Assembly: GCA_023436925.1 (NCBI GenBank)
Contig: JAEZHJ010000143.1
Span: 1 to 44,159, forward strand
Direction of reading: 5' to 3'
Origin: Actinomycetes bacterium
Lineage (GTDB): Bacteria; Actinomycetota; Actinomycetes; Propionibacteriales; Propionibacteriaceae
DNA length: 44,159 nt
Position 1 is the stretch's first letter, and the number at the start of each line of letters is the position of its first letter. A program made the translations under genes and the position numbers. The notes beneath the pieces are model-generated. The model did not search any database and was not told where the DNA came from. It saw nothing but the letters and a program-made list of their open reading frames with translations. Of the stretch, positions 1-8,212 are shown piece by piece.

Positions 1-455
1 TCGGCCTTCTTCGCGGCGGCCTTCTTGGCCGGAGCCTTCTTGGCCGGCTCCGCCTTCTTGGCGGCGCCCTTGGCCTTGGCCTTGCGGGAGTCCTCCACCG
101 ACTCGGTCACGATCTCGATGACCGCCATCGGGGCGTTGTCGCCCTTGCGCGGTCCGATCTTCGTGATCCGGGTGTAGCCGCCCTCACGCTCGGCGAGCTT
201 CGGCGCGATCTCGGTGAACAGGGTGTGCACGACGCCCTTGTCAGTCACCGTGGCGAGCACCAGGCGCCGGTTGTGGAGGTCGCCGCGCTTGGCCTTGGAG
301 ATCAGCCGGTCCGCCAGCGGCTGCAGGCGCTTGGCCTTGGCCTCGGTGGTGGTGATCTTCCCGTGCTGGAACAGCTGGGTGGCCAGGTTGGCGAGGATGA
401 TCCGCTGGTGGGCGGGGCTGCCGCCGAAACGGGGGCCCTTCGTGGGCTTTGGCAT
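1..455 (-). CDS. rplQ: 50S ribosomal protein L17 (3' end cut by window edge)
   Basis: The minus-strand reading frame starts at ATG 455 with MPKPTKGPRFGGSPAH, followed by the L17 core (residues to about 120). L17 sits at the exit-tunnel side of the large subunit. A good ribosome binding site, AGGAGA, lies 8-9 bases upstream. After the core the chain turns into an Ala/Lys/Pro-rich tail made of repeated AKK and PAKKA units, still open at base 1, so the gene is partial. Such basic tails are common on actinobacterial L17. It is the last visible gene of the alpha operon and follows rpoA, as is usual. Identity is secure; only the tail length is unknown. Confidence 0.95.
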   Translation of the reverse strand, partial: MPKPTKGPRFGGSPAHQRIILANLATQLFQHGKITTTEAKAKRLQPLADRLISKAKRGDLHNRRLVLATVTDKGVVHTLFTEIAPKLAEREGGYTRITKIGPRKGDNAPMAVIEIVTESVEDSRKAKAKGAAKKAEPAKKAPAKKAAAKKA

Positions 456-481
456 TGTCGTGTTCTCCTGTGTGGCGTAGA

Positions 482-1486
482 TCAGTACTGATCGTCGAAG
501 TCGTCGCCCGCGTCATACCGGCCGAGGGCCGCCAGCGGATCGAAGCCGGGGGCGCTGTCCTTCAGCGAGAGGCCCATTTCGTGCAGCCGCAGCTTGACCT
601 CCTCGATCGACTTCGAGCCGAAGTTGCGGATGTCCAGCAGGTCCTGCTCGGAGCGGGAGACCAGCTCGCTGACGGTGTGGATGCCCTCGCGCTTGAGGCA
701 GTTGTACGAGCGCATCGTGAGCTTGAGCTCCTCGACCGGCAGGGCCAGGTCGGCAGCCATCTGCTCGTCCACCGGGGACGGGCCGATCTCGATGCCCTCG
801 GCGTCGGCGTTGAGCTCCCGGGCCAGCCCGAACAGCTCGACCAGGGTCTTGCCCGCCGAGGCGACGGCGTCGCGGGGCAGGATGGACGGCTTGGTCTCGA
901 CGTCGACGATCAGCTTGTCGAAGTCAGTGCGCTGCTCGACGCGGGTCGCCTCGACCTTGTAGGTGACCTTGAGCACCGGGGAGTAGATCGAGTCGACCGG
1001 GATCCGGCCGATCTCGGCATCCGGGTTCTTGTTCTGGATCGCGGAGACGTAGCCACGGCCACGCTCGACGACCAGCTCCATCTCGAGCTTGCCCGAGTCG
1101 TTGAGGGTGGCGATGTGCAGGTCGGGGTTGTGGATCTCCACCCCGGCCGGCGGCGCGATGTCGGCGGCGGTGACCGCACCGGCACCGGACTTGCGCAGGT
1201 ACATCACGACGGGCTCGTCCTCTTCGGAGGACAGCACCAGCTGCTTGAGGTTGAGCACGATCTCGGTGACGTCCTCCACGACGCCCTCCAGGGTGGAGAA
1301 CTCGTGCTGGTTGCCCTCGATCTTGATGCTGGTGACGGCCGCTCCCGGGATGGACGAGAGCAGGGTGCGACGCAGCGAGTTGCCCAGGGTGTAGCCGAAG
1401 CCGGGCTCCAGCGGCTCGATGACGAACCGGGAACGGAACTCGTCGACTACCTCTTCGGACAGAATCGGACGCTGTGCGATGAGCAT
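482..1486 (-). CDS. rpoA: DNA-directed RNA polymerase alpha subunit
   Basis: This 334-residue protein starts MLIAQRPILSEEVV and has both parts of RNA polymerase alpha. The N-terminal assembly domain includes the motif EPGFGYTLGNSLRRTLLSSI. A linker and a C-terminal domain follow (LKLTMRSYNCLKREGIHTV, IEEVKLRLHEMGL) that contacts promoter DNA and activators. I chose ATG 1486 over the in-frame GTG at 1501 because GGAGAGG lies 6 bases before the ATG and would itself be overlapped by the GTG. The length is near the actinobacterial norm. It is flanked by rpsD and rplQ, the standard alpha-operon order. Confidence 0.97.
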   Translation of the reverse strand: MLIAQRPILSEEVVDEFRSRFVIEPLEPGFGYTLGNSLRRTLLSSIPGAAVTSIKIEGNQHEFSTLEGVVEDVTEIVLNLKQLVLSSEEDEPVVMYLRKSGAGAVTAADIAPPAGVEIHNPDLHIATLNDSGKLEMELVVERGRGYVSAIQNKNPDAEIGRIPVDSIYSPVLKVTYKVEATRVEQRTDFDKLIVDVETKPSILPRDAVASAGKTLVELFGLARELNADAEGIEIGPSPVDEQMAADLALPVEELKLTMRSYNCLKREGIHTVSELVSRSEQDLLDIRNFGSKSIEEVKLRLHEMGLSLKDSAPGFDPLAALGRYDAGDDFDDQY

Positions 1487-1571
1487 GTGATTCCTCTCCA
1501 CCGCCCGCTATATGACGGTGACTAGTGGTGTGCCCGGGCGCTGCTGCGCCCGGGTCACGGCCAGGTCTGTA

Positions 1572-2177
1572 CTACTTGGAGTAGAGCTCGACGATCAACT
1601 GCTCGTTGACGTCGATGACGATCTGCTCACGGGTCGGCAACTGGTGCACCAGGATGCGCATCTTGTTCGGACGCACGGTGAGCCAGCCCGGCACCACCCG
1701 CTCGTGGTGGGTCTCACGGGCCACCACCAGGGGGTACACGTTCAGCGAGGACGGCTTGACGTCGATCACGTCGTACGCGCTCACCCGGTAGCTGGGCACG
1801 TTCACCTTGTGGCCGTTGACCAGGAAGTGACCGTGGACCACCAGCTGGCGGGCCTGACGACGCGTGGCGGCGAAGCCGGCGCGGTAGATGACGTTGTCGA
1901 GCCGGGACTCGAGGATGATCAGCAGGTTGTCACCGGTCTTGCCGGCGAGCCGGTTGGCTTCCTCGTAGTAGCGGCGGAACTGCTTCTCGAGCACGCCGTA
2001 GGCGAAGCGGGCCTTCTGCTTCTCGCGGAGCTGGAGCAGGTACTCGCTCTCCTTGGTGCGGCCGCGGCCGTGCATGCCCGGAGGGTAGGCGCGGCGCTCG
2101 AAGGCCTTGTCGTTGCCCACCAGGTCGGTGCCGAGCCGGCGGGACTTCTTTGTGATCGGGCCGGTGTAACGGGCCAT
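1572..2177 (-). CDS. rpsD: 30S ribosomal protein S4, zinc-free type
   Basis: The 201-residue protein begins MARYTGPITKKSRRLGTDL and ends EQLIVELYSK. S4 is a primary 16S rRNA-binding protein that nucleates 30S assembly. An S4 RNA-binding domain is visible at about residues 92-155 (SRLDNVIYRAG, RQARQLVVHGHFLVNG). The N-terminal zinc-binding cysteines found in many bacteria are replaced (PITKKSRR), so this is the cysteine-free form usual in Actinobacteria. In E. coli, S4 represses its own alpha operon by binding the leader before rpsM; whether this happens here is not known, but the rpmJ-rpsM gap is structured. Confidence 0.97.
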   Translation of the reverse strand: MARYTGPITKKSRRLGTDLVGNDKAFERRAYPPGMHGRGRTKESEYLLQLREKQKARFAYGVLEKQFRRYYEEANRLAGKTGDNLLIILESRLDNVIYRAGFAATRRQARQLVVHGHFLVNGHKVNVPSYRVSAYDVIDVKPSSLNVYPLVVARETHHERVVPGWLTVRPNKMRILVHQLPTREQIVIDVNEQLIVELYSK

Positions 2178-2203
2178 TGGTGCAAATCCTCTCTAGCTCG
2201 GTC

Positions 2204-2623
2204 TCAGACGCGGCGGCGCTTCGGCGGCCGGCAACCGTTGTGCGGGACGGGGGTGACATCGGAGATCGGGCCGATCTCGAGGCCGGTGGCGCCCAGCGAA
2301 CGGATGGCGGTCTCCCGGCCGGAGCCGGGGCCCTTGACGAAGACGTCCACGCGCTTCATGCCGTGCTCGAGAGCCCGGCGCCCGGCGGCTTCGGCAGCCA
2401 TGCCGGCGGCGAACGGGGTGGACTTGCGGGAGCCCTTGAAGCCGACGGTGCCGGCAGAGGCCCAGGCGATGACGGCGCCCGTGGGATCCGTGATCGTGAT
2501 GATGGTGTTGTTGAACGTGCTCTTGATGTGCGCCTGACCGGCGACGACGTTCTTCTTCTCCTTGCGGCGGAGCTTGGTCTTGGCGGCAGCCTTCTGGCTT
2601 GCCGTACGGCCTGCAGTAGCCAT
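2204..2623 (-). CDS. rpsK: 30S ribosomal protein S11
   Basis: The product is a 139-residue protein. The first ~25 residues are basic and Ala/Lys-rich, followed by the S11 core: HIKSTFNNTIITITD, WASAGTVGFKGSRKSTPFAA and the C-terminal DVTPVPHNGCRPPKRRRV. S11 lies on the 30S platform and contacts the E-site region. It is located between rpsM and rpsD with short gaps (34 and 26 bases), which is consistent with one transcript. Nothing unusual was seen. Confidence 0.97.
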   Translation of the reverse strand: MATAGRTASQKAAAKTKLRRKEKKNVVAGQAHIKSTFNNTIITITDPTGAVIAWASAGTVGFKGSRKSTPFAAGMAAEAAGRRALEHGMKRVDVFVKGPGSGRETAIRSLGATGLEIGPISDVTPVPHNGCRPPKRRRV

Positions 2624-2657
2624 GTGTCTCAGTTTCTCCTGTGTCTACCGGCCGCGG

Positions 2658-3032
2658 TCAGCGAGCCTTCTTCTTCCCGGCGACGGCCTTCTTCTTGCCC
2701 TTGCGGGTGCGGGCGTTCGTCCGGGTGCGCTGACCGCGGACGGGGAGGCCCATGCGATGACGACGGCCCTGGTAGGAGCCGATCTCGATCTTGCGACGGA
2801 TGTCCGCGGCAACGCTGCGTCGCAGGTCACCCTCGGTCTCGTAGTTCGCCTCGATGTGGTCACGCAGGGCGACCAGCTGCTCGTCGGTGAGTTGGTGGAC
2901 ACGGATGTCGCCACTGATCCCAGTGGCCTTCAGGGTCTCCGCGGCACGGGTACGACCGATGCCGAAGATGTAGGTGAGGGCGATCTCCAGCCGCTTCTCG
3001 CGCGGCAGATCAACCCCGATGAGGCGTGCCAT
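2658..3032 (-). CDS. rpsM: 30S ribosomal protein S13
   Basis: The 124-residue protein starts MARLIGVDLPREKRLEIALTY and contains the S13 signatures YIFGIGRTRA and HRMGLPVRGQRTRTNARTR, ending in a Lys-rich tail. S13 sits in the 30S head and forms intersubunit bridges. GAAAGG lies 11 bases upstream of the ATG. The 261-base gap between rpmJ and this gene is long for a ribosomal operon and carries several hairpins (see findings). Confidence 0.97.
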   Translation of the reverse strand: MARLIGVDLPREKRLEIALTYIFGIGRTRAAETLKATGISGDIRVHQLTDEQLVALRDHIEANYETEGDLRRSVAADIRRKIEIGSYQGRRHRMGLPVRGQRTRTNARTRKGKKKAVAGKKKAR

Positions 3033-3139
3033 CAGGCGGTTTACCTTTCACTGTCGGGCCTTGCGACCCGCGGAGGTGTCTGGCGTGATGCGTCCCCTCG
3101 CCGCCTGGCGTGGGCCCCGGCCTCCGACCGGGGGTGGCA

Positions 3140-3219
3140 CCGGGACGGATCCCGGCGGTGCTATCACGTTCATGGAGTGGGTCGTGCGACCCGATTCAGT
3201 TGTCTGGACCCGAAGGTCC
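3140..3219 (-). promoter_or_regulatory. Structured leader between rpmJ and rpsM
   Basis: The 261-base rpmJ-rpsM gap holds no credible gene. On the minus (transcribed) strand it contains GGACC-TTCG-GGTCC at 3206-3219, a stem closed by a C(UUCG)G tetraloop. It also contains CCGGGA-TCCG-TCCCGG at 3140-3155 and the palindrome GGGTCGCACGACCC at 3179-3192. This may be an attenuator, a processing site or an S4-type autoregulatory leader; the sequence alone does not decide. Confidence 0.4.
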
Positions 3220-3293
3220 GGTGTCCGCGTCCCGCGTTGTCCGGCGAGCCGGGCGGGCCAGGGTTGATGCCGTTGTGCGGCGGCGGTGTCGCC

Positions 3294-3407
3294 TCAGCCC
3301 TGGCGCTGCTTGTGGCGCGGGTTGTCGCAGATCACCATCACGCGACCGTGCCGGCGGATCACCTTGCACTTGTCGCAGATCTTCTTGACGCTCGGCTGAA
3401 CCTTCAT
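3294..3407 (-). CDS. rpmJ: 50S ribosomal protein L36
   Basis: Reading the minus strand from ATG 3407 gives a 37-residue protein starting MKVQPSVKKICDKCKVIRRH and ending NPRHKQRQG. Cys11, Cys14, Cys27 and His32 form the zinc ribbon of the zinc-binding L36 type, the last protein added to the large subunit. The gene lies 75 bases downstream of infA, its usual neighbour. The ribosome binding site is weak (AGAAAG, some distance upstream). Confidence 0.96.
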   Translation of the reverse strand: MKVQPSVKKICDKCKVIRRHGRVMVICDNPRHKQRQG

Positions 3408-3482
3408 CGAGCAACTTTCTGACTCATCGCCGGGCACGGGGATGTCCCCGGACTCGACAGGTGGTGGTTGATATGCGGTCGC

Positions 3483-3704
3483 CTACCGGTGCCGGAAGAC
3501 GATGCGGCCACGGCTCAGGTCATAGGGGGACAGCTCGACGACGACCCGGTCGGCGGGGATGATGCGGATGTAGTGCTGCCGCATCTTGCCGCTGATGGTC
3601 GCCAGAACCTTGTGCCCATTGGCAAGTTCCACCCGGAACATGGCATTGGGCAGGGCTTCGACGACGGTTCCCTCGAGTTCGAGGGCTCCTTCCTTCTTCG
3701 CCAT
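3483..3704 (-). CDS. infA: Translation initiation factor IF-1
   Basis: This 73-residue single OB-fold protein starts MAKKEGALELEGTVVEALPN and ends DLSRGRIVFRHR, the full IF-1 length. IF-1 binds the 30S A site and helps IF-2 and IF-3 in start selection. GGGAG lies immediately before the ATG, closer than usual. It is the first gene of the visible infA-rpmJ-rpsM-rpsK-rpsD-rpoA-rplQ unit and has a candidate promoter about 60-90 bases upstream. Confidence 0.97.
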   Translation of the reverse strand: MAKKEGALELEGTVVEALPNAMFRVELANGHKVLATISGKMRQHYIRIIPADRVVVELSPYDLSRGRIVFRHR

Positions 3705-3765
3705 TACTCCCTAACGTGAACTTTGTGTGGACGCACGACTGCCTGCGCAGGTCATGCAAGGGTCG

Positions 3766-3793
3766 AGTCTACGCCAAGCCCCCGCTGCACCAA
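3766..3793 (-). promoter_or_regulatory. Candidate promoter of infA operon
   Basis: On the minus strand TTGGTG (3793-3788) and TAGACT (3771-3766) are separated by 16 bases and lie in a locally A/T-richer patch. This would give an infA leader of roughly 50 bases. The -35 match is modest. The rest of the 350-base gap 3705-4054 shows no gene, tRNA or clear terminator. Confidence 0.4.
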
Positions 3794-4054
3794 AATCCCT
3801 TTTACCCCGGCCGGTGGCACTGCCATGGCCGCAGAGGTCCGCCAGACCGTTTGGTAGCCGGTCCGCGATCCCGAACGACCACGCTGATGCTGCGCCCCAC
3901 GTCCGCCGTGGATCCCATGGAGTTGGCTGTGAGCACAGTAGCCCCCGGTTGCGGGTGCCGTGCGGGATTGGTGCAAAACTGCCCGGCCGGCAGTCGGGCT
4001 CCGTGGCGTGGCGGGAGTGCCACAGTGATGGTTGACCCACGGAGGGAGCAGTCG

Positions 4055-4951
4055 ATGCAGGCAGTGATCTACTCCCGGTACGGCGGCCCGGAGGTGCTCG
4101 AACTGGCCGAGGTCGGCGAGCCTGAGCCGGGTGCCGGCCAGGTTCGGGTGCGGGTGCAGGCCGCCGGGGTGAACGCCTACGACGCGAAGCGCCGATCCGG
4201 CAGGTTCGCGCGCGGCACACAGCCCGCCTCACCACTGGTCCCTGGCCTGGAGGCCGCCGGCATCGTCGACCGGGTCGGGATCGGGGTGGTGGGAACCGGG
4301 ATCGGCGACGAGGTCTTCGGCCTGGCGACCGGGGGCGCCGCCGCCGAACTGGCGGTGCTGACCGCCTGGGCGCCGCAGCCGGCGGGCTTCTCCGCCGTCC
4401 AGTCGGGCGGTCTCGCGGTGGTGGCCGAGACCGCGGTCCGGGCGCTCGACCTGCTGGGCGTCGGCCCGGGCGACCGGCTGCTCGTCCACGGCGGCTCAGG
4501 CGGGGTCGGGCAGGCGGCGGTGCAACTGGCCCGGCTCCGGGGCGCGATGGTCGCCGCCACCGCGAGCCCTGCAAATCATCCGCTGCTCGCCCGCTACGGC
4601 GCGCTGCCGACCACCTACGGCGACGGCATGGCCGACCGGGTGCGCGAACTGCTCGGCGAGCCGACGCTGGTCCTCGACATAGCCGGCAGCCAGCTCGACG
4701 AGCTGCTCACCCTCGTTCCCGCCCCCGACCGGGTCGTCACGATCGCCAACTACGCCGCCGGGGAGCGCGGCGTCCGGGTCACCAGCGAGGTAGGCGACGC
4801 AGCCGCCGCCCTCGCGCAGGTGGCGGCCCTGGCGGCGGCCGGACGATTCGCACTGCAGGTCTCGGAGACGTTCGGCTTCGACCGGGCCGCGGCCGCGCAC
4901 CGGCTGGTCGAGACCCGCCGGGCGGCCGGGAAGATCGTCCTGGTGCCCTGA
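4055..4951 (+). CDS. Zinc-independent quinone oxidoreductase (MDR family)
   Basis: The 298-residue protein has the medium-chain dehydrogenase/reductase layout. The N-terminal GroES-like domain reads MQAVIYSRYGGPEVLELAEV and VNAYDAKRRSGRF, and the Rossmann domain carries the nucleotide motif VHGGSGGVGQAAVQLAR (about residues 149-165). No catalytic-zinc cysteine/histidine set is visible, which fits the QOR subgroup of NADPH-dependent quinone or enone reductases. ATG 4055 is preceded by GGAGGGAG; the open frame extends further upstream but without similarity. It stands alone on the plus strand, and the helD promoter overlaps its stop codon. The natural substrate cannot be inferred. Confidence 0.85.
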   Translation: MQAVIYSRYGGPEVLELAEVGEPEPGAGQVRVRVQAAGVNAYDAKRRSGRFARGTQPASPLVPGLEAAGIVDRVGIGVVGTGIGDEVFGLATGGAAAELAVLTAWAPQPAGFSAVQSGGLAVVAETAVRALDLLGVGPGDRLLVHGGSGGVGQAAVQLARLRGAMVAATASPANHPLLARYGALPTTYGDGMADRVRELLGEPTLVLDIAGSQLDELLTLVPAPDRVVTIANYAAGERGVRVTSEVGDAAAALAQVAALAAAGRFALQVSETFGFDRAAAAHRLVETRRAAGKIVLVP

Positions 4952-4976
4952 CCGCGGTTGGCAGGCGTCGTAGACT
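4948..4976 (+). promoter_or_regulatory. Candidate helD promoter
   Basis: CTGACC (4948-4953) and TAGACT (4971-4976) have a 17-base spacer. The -35 overlaps the stop codon of the upstream oxidoreductase. Predicted transcription start is near 4983, leaving a leader of about 25 bases with AGAAGGA before the GTG at 5008. Confidence 0.5.
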
Positions 4977-5007
4977 GGACGGTCGCTACCTACCCAGAAG
5001 GACGAAC

Positions 5008-7209
5008 GTGGATTCAGCAGGTGCTGCCACCACCTCCACCCTTGCCCAGGAACTCGCCATCGAGCAGGCCCACGTCGATCTGGTCTACCGCCACCTCGAC
5101 CTGGCCACCCGGTCGGCCCGCAACACGGCCCGGCACGGCCAGCGCATCTACACCTCCGACCGCGACAGCTATGTCCGCGAGGAGGACGGCACCGCCCTGT
5201 TCGAGCGGGACGCCTTCGCCTTCCAGGCCGCGCGGCGGCTCGCCGTGCTGGACGCCGAGCACGAGGGCCTGGTCTTCGGCCGGCTGGACAACACCGAGGG
5301 CGAGACGAGCTACATCGGCCGGATCGGGGTCCGCGACGAGGACTACGAGCCGCTGGTGATCGACTGGCGCGCCCGCGCCGCCGAACCGTTCTACCGCGCC
5401 ACCGCCGCCGAACCGATGGGCGTGGTGCGCCGCCGCGTGCTGCGCTGCCGCAACGACAAGGTCACCGGGATCGAGGACGACCTGCTGGACGCCTCGGCCC
5501 GGCGTGATCTCGTGATCGTCGGCGAGGGTGCCCTGATGGCCTCTCTGAAGCGGGCCCGCGGTCACCGGATGCGCGACATCGTCGCGACCATTCAGGCCGA
5601 GCAGGACGAGGCGATCCGCGCCGACCATGCCGGGGTGACGGTGATCGCCGGCGGGCCGGGGACCGGCAAGACCGTCGTCGCGCTGCATCGGGTGGCCTAC
5701 CTGCTCTACTCCAACCGGCGCCGCTACGAGCGCGGCGGGATCCTCGTGGTGGGCCCGAGCGCGCTGTTCATGAACTACATCGAGCGGGTGCTGCCCTCCC
5801 TGGGCGAGGACTCGGTGACCCTGCGCGCCCTGGGCCAGGTGGCCGCCGATGTGCTCGGGTTCGGCAGCGATGTCCAGGACTCCCCCGCCGCAGCCGCGGT
5901 CAAGGGCAGCCTGCGGATGGTGCGCGTGCTGCGCCGGCTGGTCGACCTCCCGCTGGTCGAGGAGGGTGCGGGCGAGCCGCTGCTGCGGGTCACGGTCAAG
6001 GGCGAGGTGCTGAGTCTCGATGCTGCGGCGCTGCACCGGATCCGGCGGGACGTGTTGTCCCGCACCAAGGCCAACACCGGCCGCCCCATGGCGGTCAGCC
6101 AGGTGATGGCGGCGCTGTACGCCCAGCTTCCCGAGGAACTCGGCATGGACCAGGCGACGATGACCGACCTGGTCAGCTCGTCGGCCTCCTACCGGATGTT
6201 CCTGCAGGCCTGGTGGCCCGACCTGGACGCCACCACGGTGCTCCGCCGGCTGGCCGACCCCAGGGTGGTCTCGCGGGTCGCCGACGGGATCCTCGACGCC
6301 CCCGCTCAGGCGGCGCTGGCGGCGGGACTGGCCGGGGACCGCTGGACCGTGGCGGACGTCGCGCTGCTGGACGAGCTGGTCTCGATCCTGGGCCCGTCCG
6401 CGCCGGACGAGGCCGACGAGCCGCTGGTCTTCCTGCCCGACGGCTCGGGGGTGTCCGAGCTGGTCACCACCGCCGACCTGCTGGGCCCCGTCCGCCAGGT
6501 CGACCCCAACGACGACCCGCACGACACCTTCGCCCACGTCCTGGTCGACGAGTCCCAGGACCTCAGCCCGATGCAGTGGCGGATGCTGCGCCGGCGGGGC
6601 GCGCACGCGAGCTGGACCATCGTGGGCGACCCGGCGCAGAGCAGCTGGCCGGACCCCGACGAGTCGCAACAGGCGATGGACGAGCTGGCCGGCACCGCCC
6701 CGCGGCGGTTCTTCCGGCTCTCGACCAACTACCGCAGCCCGGCCGAGGTCTTCGACGTCGCCGCGCCCGTCGTGCAGCGGGCCTTTCCCCGCGCCGACCT
6801 GCCCCGGGCGATCCGGGAGACCGGGGTCAAGCCGATCCTGGCCGAGGTGACCCCCTCCGGCGTGCTCGACTGGCTGGACCGCCAGGTGGGGACCCTGGCC
6901 GGGCAGGTCGAGGGCACCATCGGCGTAATCGCCGCCCCCTCGCGGCTGCCCGGGCTGGTCGCCACGGCCGCCGAGTTGCCGCAGCTGGCCGCTGCCGGCG
7001 ACCGGGTGTCGCTGGTCTCGCCGCTGTCGGCCAAGGGCCTGGAGTACGACGCGGTCGTGGTGCTCGGCCCCGACGAGATCGTGGCGGAGTCCCCCGGCGG
7101 GGAGCGCGTCCTCTATGTCGCACTGACCCGGCCCACCCAGCGGCTGGTGGTGGCCGATCTCGGCTCCGCGCGCTGGCGCGACGGCCTCGACCTGCCGTTC
7201 GAGCAGTAG
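5008..7209 (+). CDS. helD: HelD-type UvrD/Rep-like helicase (RNA polymerase-associated)
   Basis: This 733-residue superfamily 1 ATPase starts at GTG 5008. Visible motifs are Walker A GGPGTGKT (Lys221), motif II VDESQD (about 513-518), motif III/IV STNYRSP (about 572), motif V SAKGLEYDAVVV (about 674) and motif VI YVALTRP (about 703). An N-terminal helical region is followed by the HelD-typical YIGRIGVRDEDYEPLVIDWR. HelD proteins bind and remodel RNA polymerase, removing stalled enzyme from nucleic acid. In some actinomycetes a relative (HelR) displaces rifampicin. The length and the N-terminal motif favour HelD over UvrD or PcrA. Whether it is the housekeeping or the drug-protective type is not resolved. 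Confidence 0.85.
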   Translation: MDSAGAATTSTLAQELAIEQAHVDLVYRHLDLATRSARNTARHGQRIYTSDRDSYVREEDGTALFERDAFAFQAARRLAVLDAEHEGLVFGRLDNTEGETSYIGRIGVRDEDYEPLVIDWRARAAEPFYRATAAEPMGVVRRRVLRCRNDKVTGIEDDLLDASARRDLVIVGEGALMASLKRARGHRMRDIVATIQAEQDEAIRADHAGVTVIAGGPGTGKTVVALHRVAYLLYSNRRRYERGGILVVGPSALFMNYIERVLPSLGEDSVTLRALGQVAADVLGFGSDVQDSPAAAAVKGSLRMVRVLRRLVDLPLVEEGAGEPLLRVTVKGEVLSLDAAALHRIRRDVLSRTKANTGRPMAVSQVMAALYAQLPEELGMDQATMTDLVSSSASYRMFLQAWWPDLDATTVLRRLADPRVVSRVADGILDAPAQAALAAGLAGDRWTVADVALLDELVSILGPSAPDEADEPLVFLPDGSGVSELVTTADLLGPVRQVDPNDDPHDTFAHVLVDESQDLSPMQWRMLRRRGAHASWTIVGDPAQSSWPDPDESQQAMDELAGTAPRRFFRLSTNYRSPAEVFDVAAPVVQRAFPRADLPRAIRETGVKPILAEVTPSGVLDWLDRQVGTLAGQVEGTIGVIAAPSRLPGLVATAAELPQLAAAGDRVSLVSPLSAKGLEYDAVVVLGPDEIVAESPGGERVLYVALTRPTQRLVVADLGSARWRDGLDLPFEQ

Positions 7210-7265
7210 CCGCCGGCCGCACGTCCGACCTGTCTCTTGGCGGTCGCACCGTCCGGGAGGTCGGT

Positions 7266-7271
7266 TAGGGT
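7266..7271 (+). promoter_or_regulatory. Candidate -10 of leaderless metF mRNA
   Basis: TAGGGT lies exactly 7 bases before GTG 7279, the spacing expected if transcription starts at the start codon. No good -35 is visible. A GGGAGG at 7255-7260 offers the alternative of a leadered start at GTG 7270. Confidence 0.45.
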
Positions 7272-7278
7272 GTCCGGC

Positions 7279-8202
7279 GTGTCCGGAACCCCCCTCGCGT
7301 CGCCGACGATCGCTGACCTGCTGAGGTCGGGGGCCCACCCCACCATGTCCTTCGAGTTCTTCCCGCCGAAGGACGACGCCGGTCAGCAGCAACTCGAACG
7401 GGCGATCACCGAGCTCGAGCCGCTCGGACCCGACTTCGTCTCGATCACCTACGGCGCTACCGGCTCGACCCGCAGCCGCACCATCGACGCGACCCGGATG
7501 GTGACCGAGCGCACCTCGCTTCGCACCATGGGCCACCTGACCTGCGTCAGCCAGTCCACCGCCGAGGTGGAGGGGGCGATCCGCTCCTACGCCGAGGTCG
7601 GCGTCCGCCACATCCTGGCCGTCCGCGGTGACCCGCCGGGCGGGCCGACCGCGCCCTGGTCGCGGCACCCCGAGGGCCTGGCGAATGCCACCGAGCTGGT
7701 CCGGCTGGTGAAGGCGACCGGGGACTTCTGCGTCGGCGTCGCCGCCTTCCCCGACGCCCACCCAGAGCACTCCGACTTCGCCCTGGACGCCCGGATCCTG
7801 GCCGAGAAGGAGCAGGCGGGGGCCGACTTCGCGATCACCCAGCTCTTCTTCGACGCCGACGCCTACTTCCGGATGGTCGACCGGGTGCGCGCCCTCGGCT
7901 GCCAGCTGCCGATCCTGGCCGGCATCCAGCCGGTCACCAACGTCGCCCAGATCGAGCGCTTCGCCGCCTTCTCCGGCGCCGCGCTGCCCGAACCGGTCGT
8001 CTCGGCGCTGCACGCGGTGGCGGACGACCCGGCCGCGGTGCGGCAGGTCGGGCTGGAGATCGCCACCAGGCTGTGCGATCGGCTGCTGGCCGGCGGCGCA
8101 CCGGGGCTGCACTTCTTCACCCTGAACCGGTCGAAGGCAACCGTCGAGATCCTCGCGAACCTGCGCGAGGGCGGGTCGGAGCGACCCTCCGCCCGGCCTT
8201 AG
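7279..8202 (+). CDS. metF: 5,10-methylenetetrahydrofolate reductase
   Basis: The protein has 307 residues from GTG 7279, or 310 from GTG 7270. MetF reduces methylene-THF to 5-methyl-THF, the methyl donor for methionine synthesis. The catalytic motif MSFEFFPPKDD is at about residues 23-33, its Glu26 matching the E. coli catalytic Glu28. Barrel motifs follow: DFVSITYGATGSTR, LAVRGDPPGG, DFAITQLFFDADAYFRM and PILAGIQPVTN. The length is normal. The TAG stop forms part of the -10 hexamer of the downstream prenyl synthase gene. The start is uncertain between the two GTG codons. Confidence 0.93.
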   Translation: MSGTPLASPTIADLLRSGAHPTMSFEFFPPKDDAGQQQLERAITELEPLGPDFVSITYGATGSTRSRTIDATRMVTERTSLRTMGHLTCVSQSTAEVEGAIRSYAEVGVRHILAVRGDPPGGPTAPWSRHPEGLANATELVRLVKATGDFCVGVAAFPDAHPEHSDFALDARILAEKEQAGADFAITQLFFDADAYFRMVDRVRALGCQLPILAGIQPVTNVAQIERFAAFSGAALPEPVVSALHAVADDPAAVRQVGLEIATRLCDRLLAGGAPGLHFFTLNRSKATVEILANLREGGSERPSARP

Positions 8203-8205
8203 GCT
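8200..8205 (+). promoter_or_regulatory. Candidate -10 of leaderless prenyl synthase mRNA
   Basis: TAGGCT, which includes the metF stop codon, stands 7 bases before ATG 8213. Confidence 0.5.
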
Positions 8206-8212
8206 TCGGAGC

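Noticed and set aside
1..80. Short repeated sequence at the left edge as a possible DNA repeat element
   Set aside because: It encodes the Ala/Lys-rich tail of L17 in frame, so the repetition comes from codons of a low-complexity protein tail.
3705..4054. A tRNA or small gene in the 350-base infA-oxidoreductase gap
   Set aside because: No cloverleaf arms or open frame with a ribosome binding site were found; only a promoter candidate remains.
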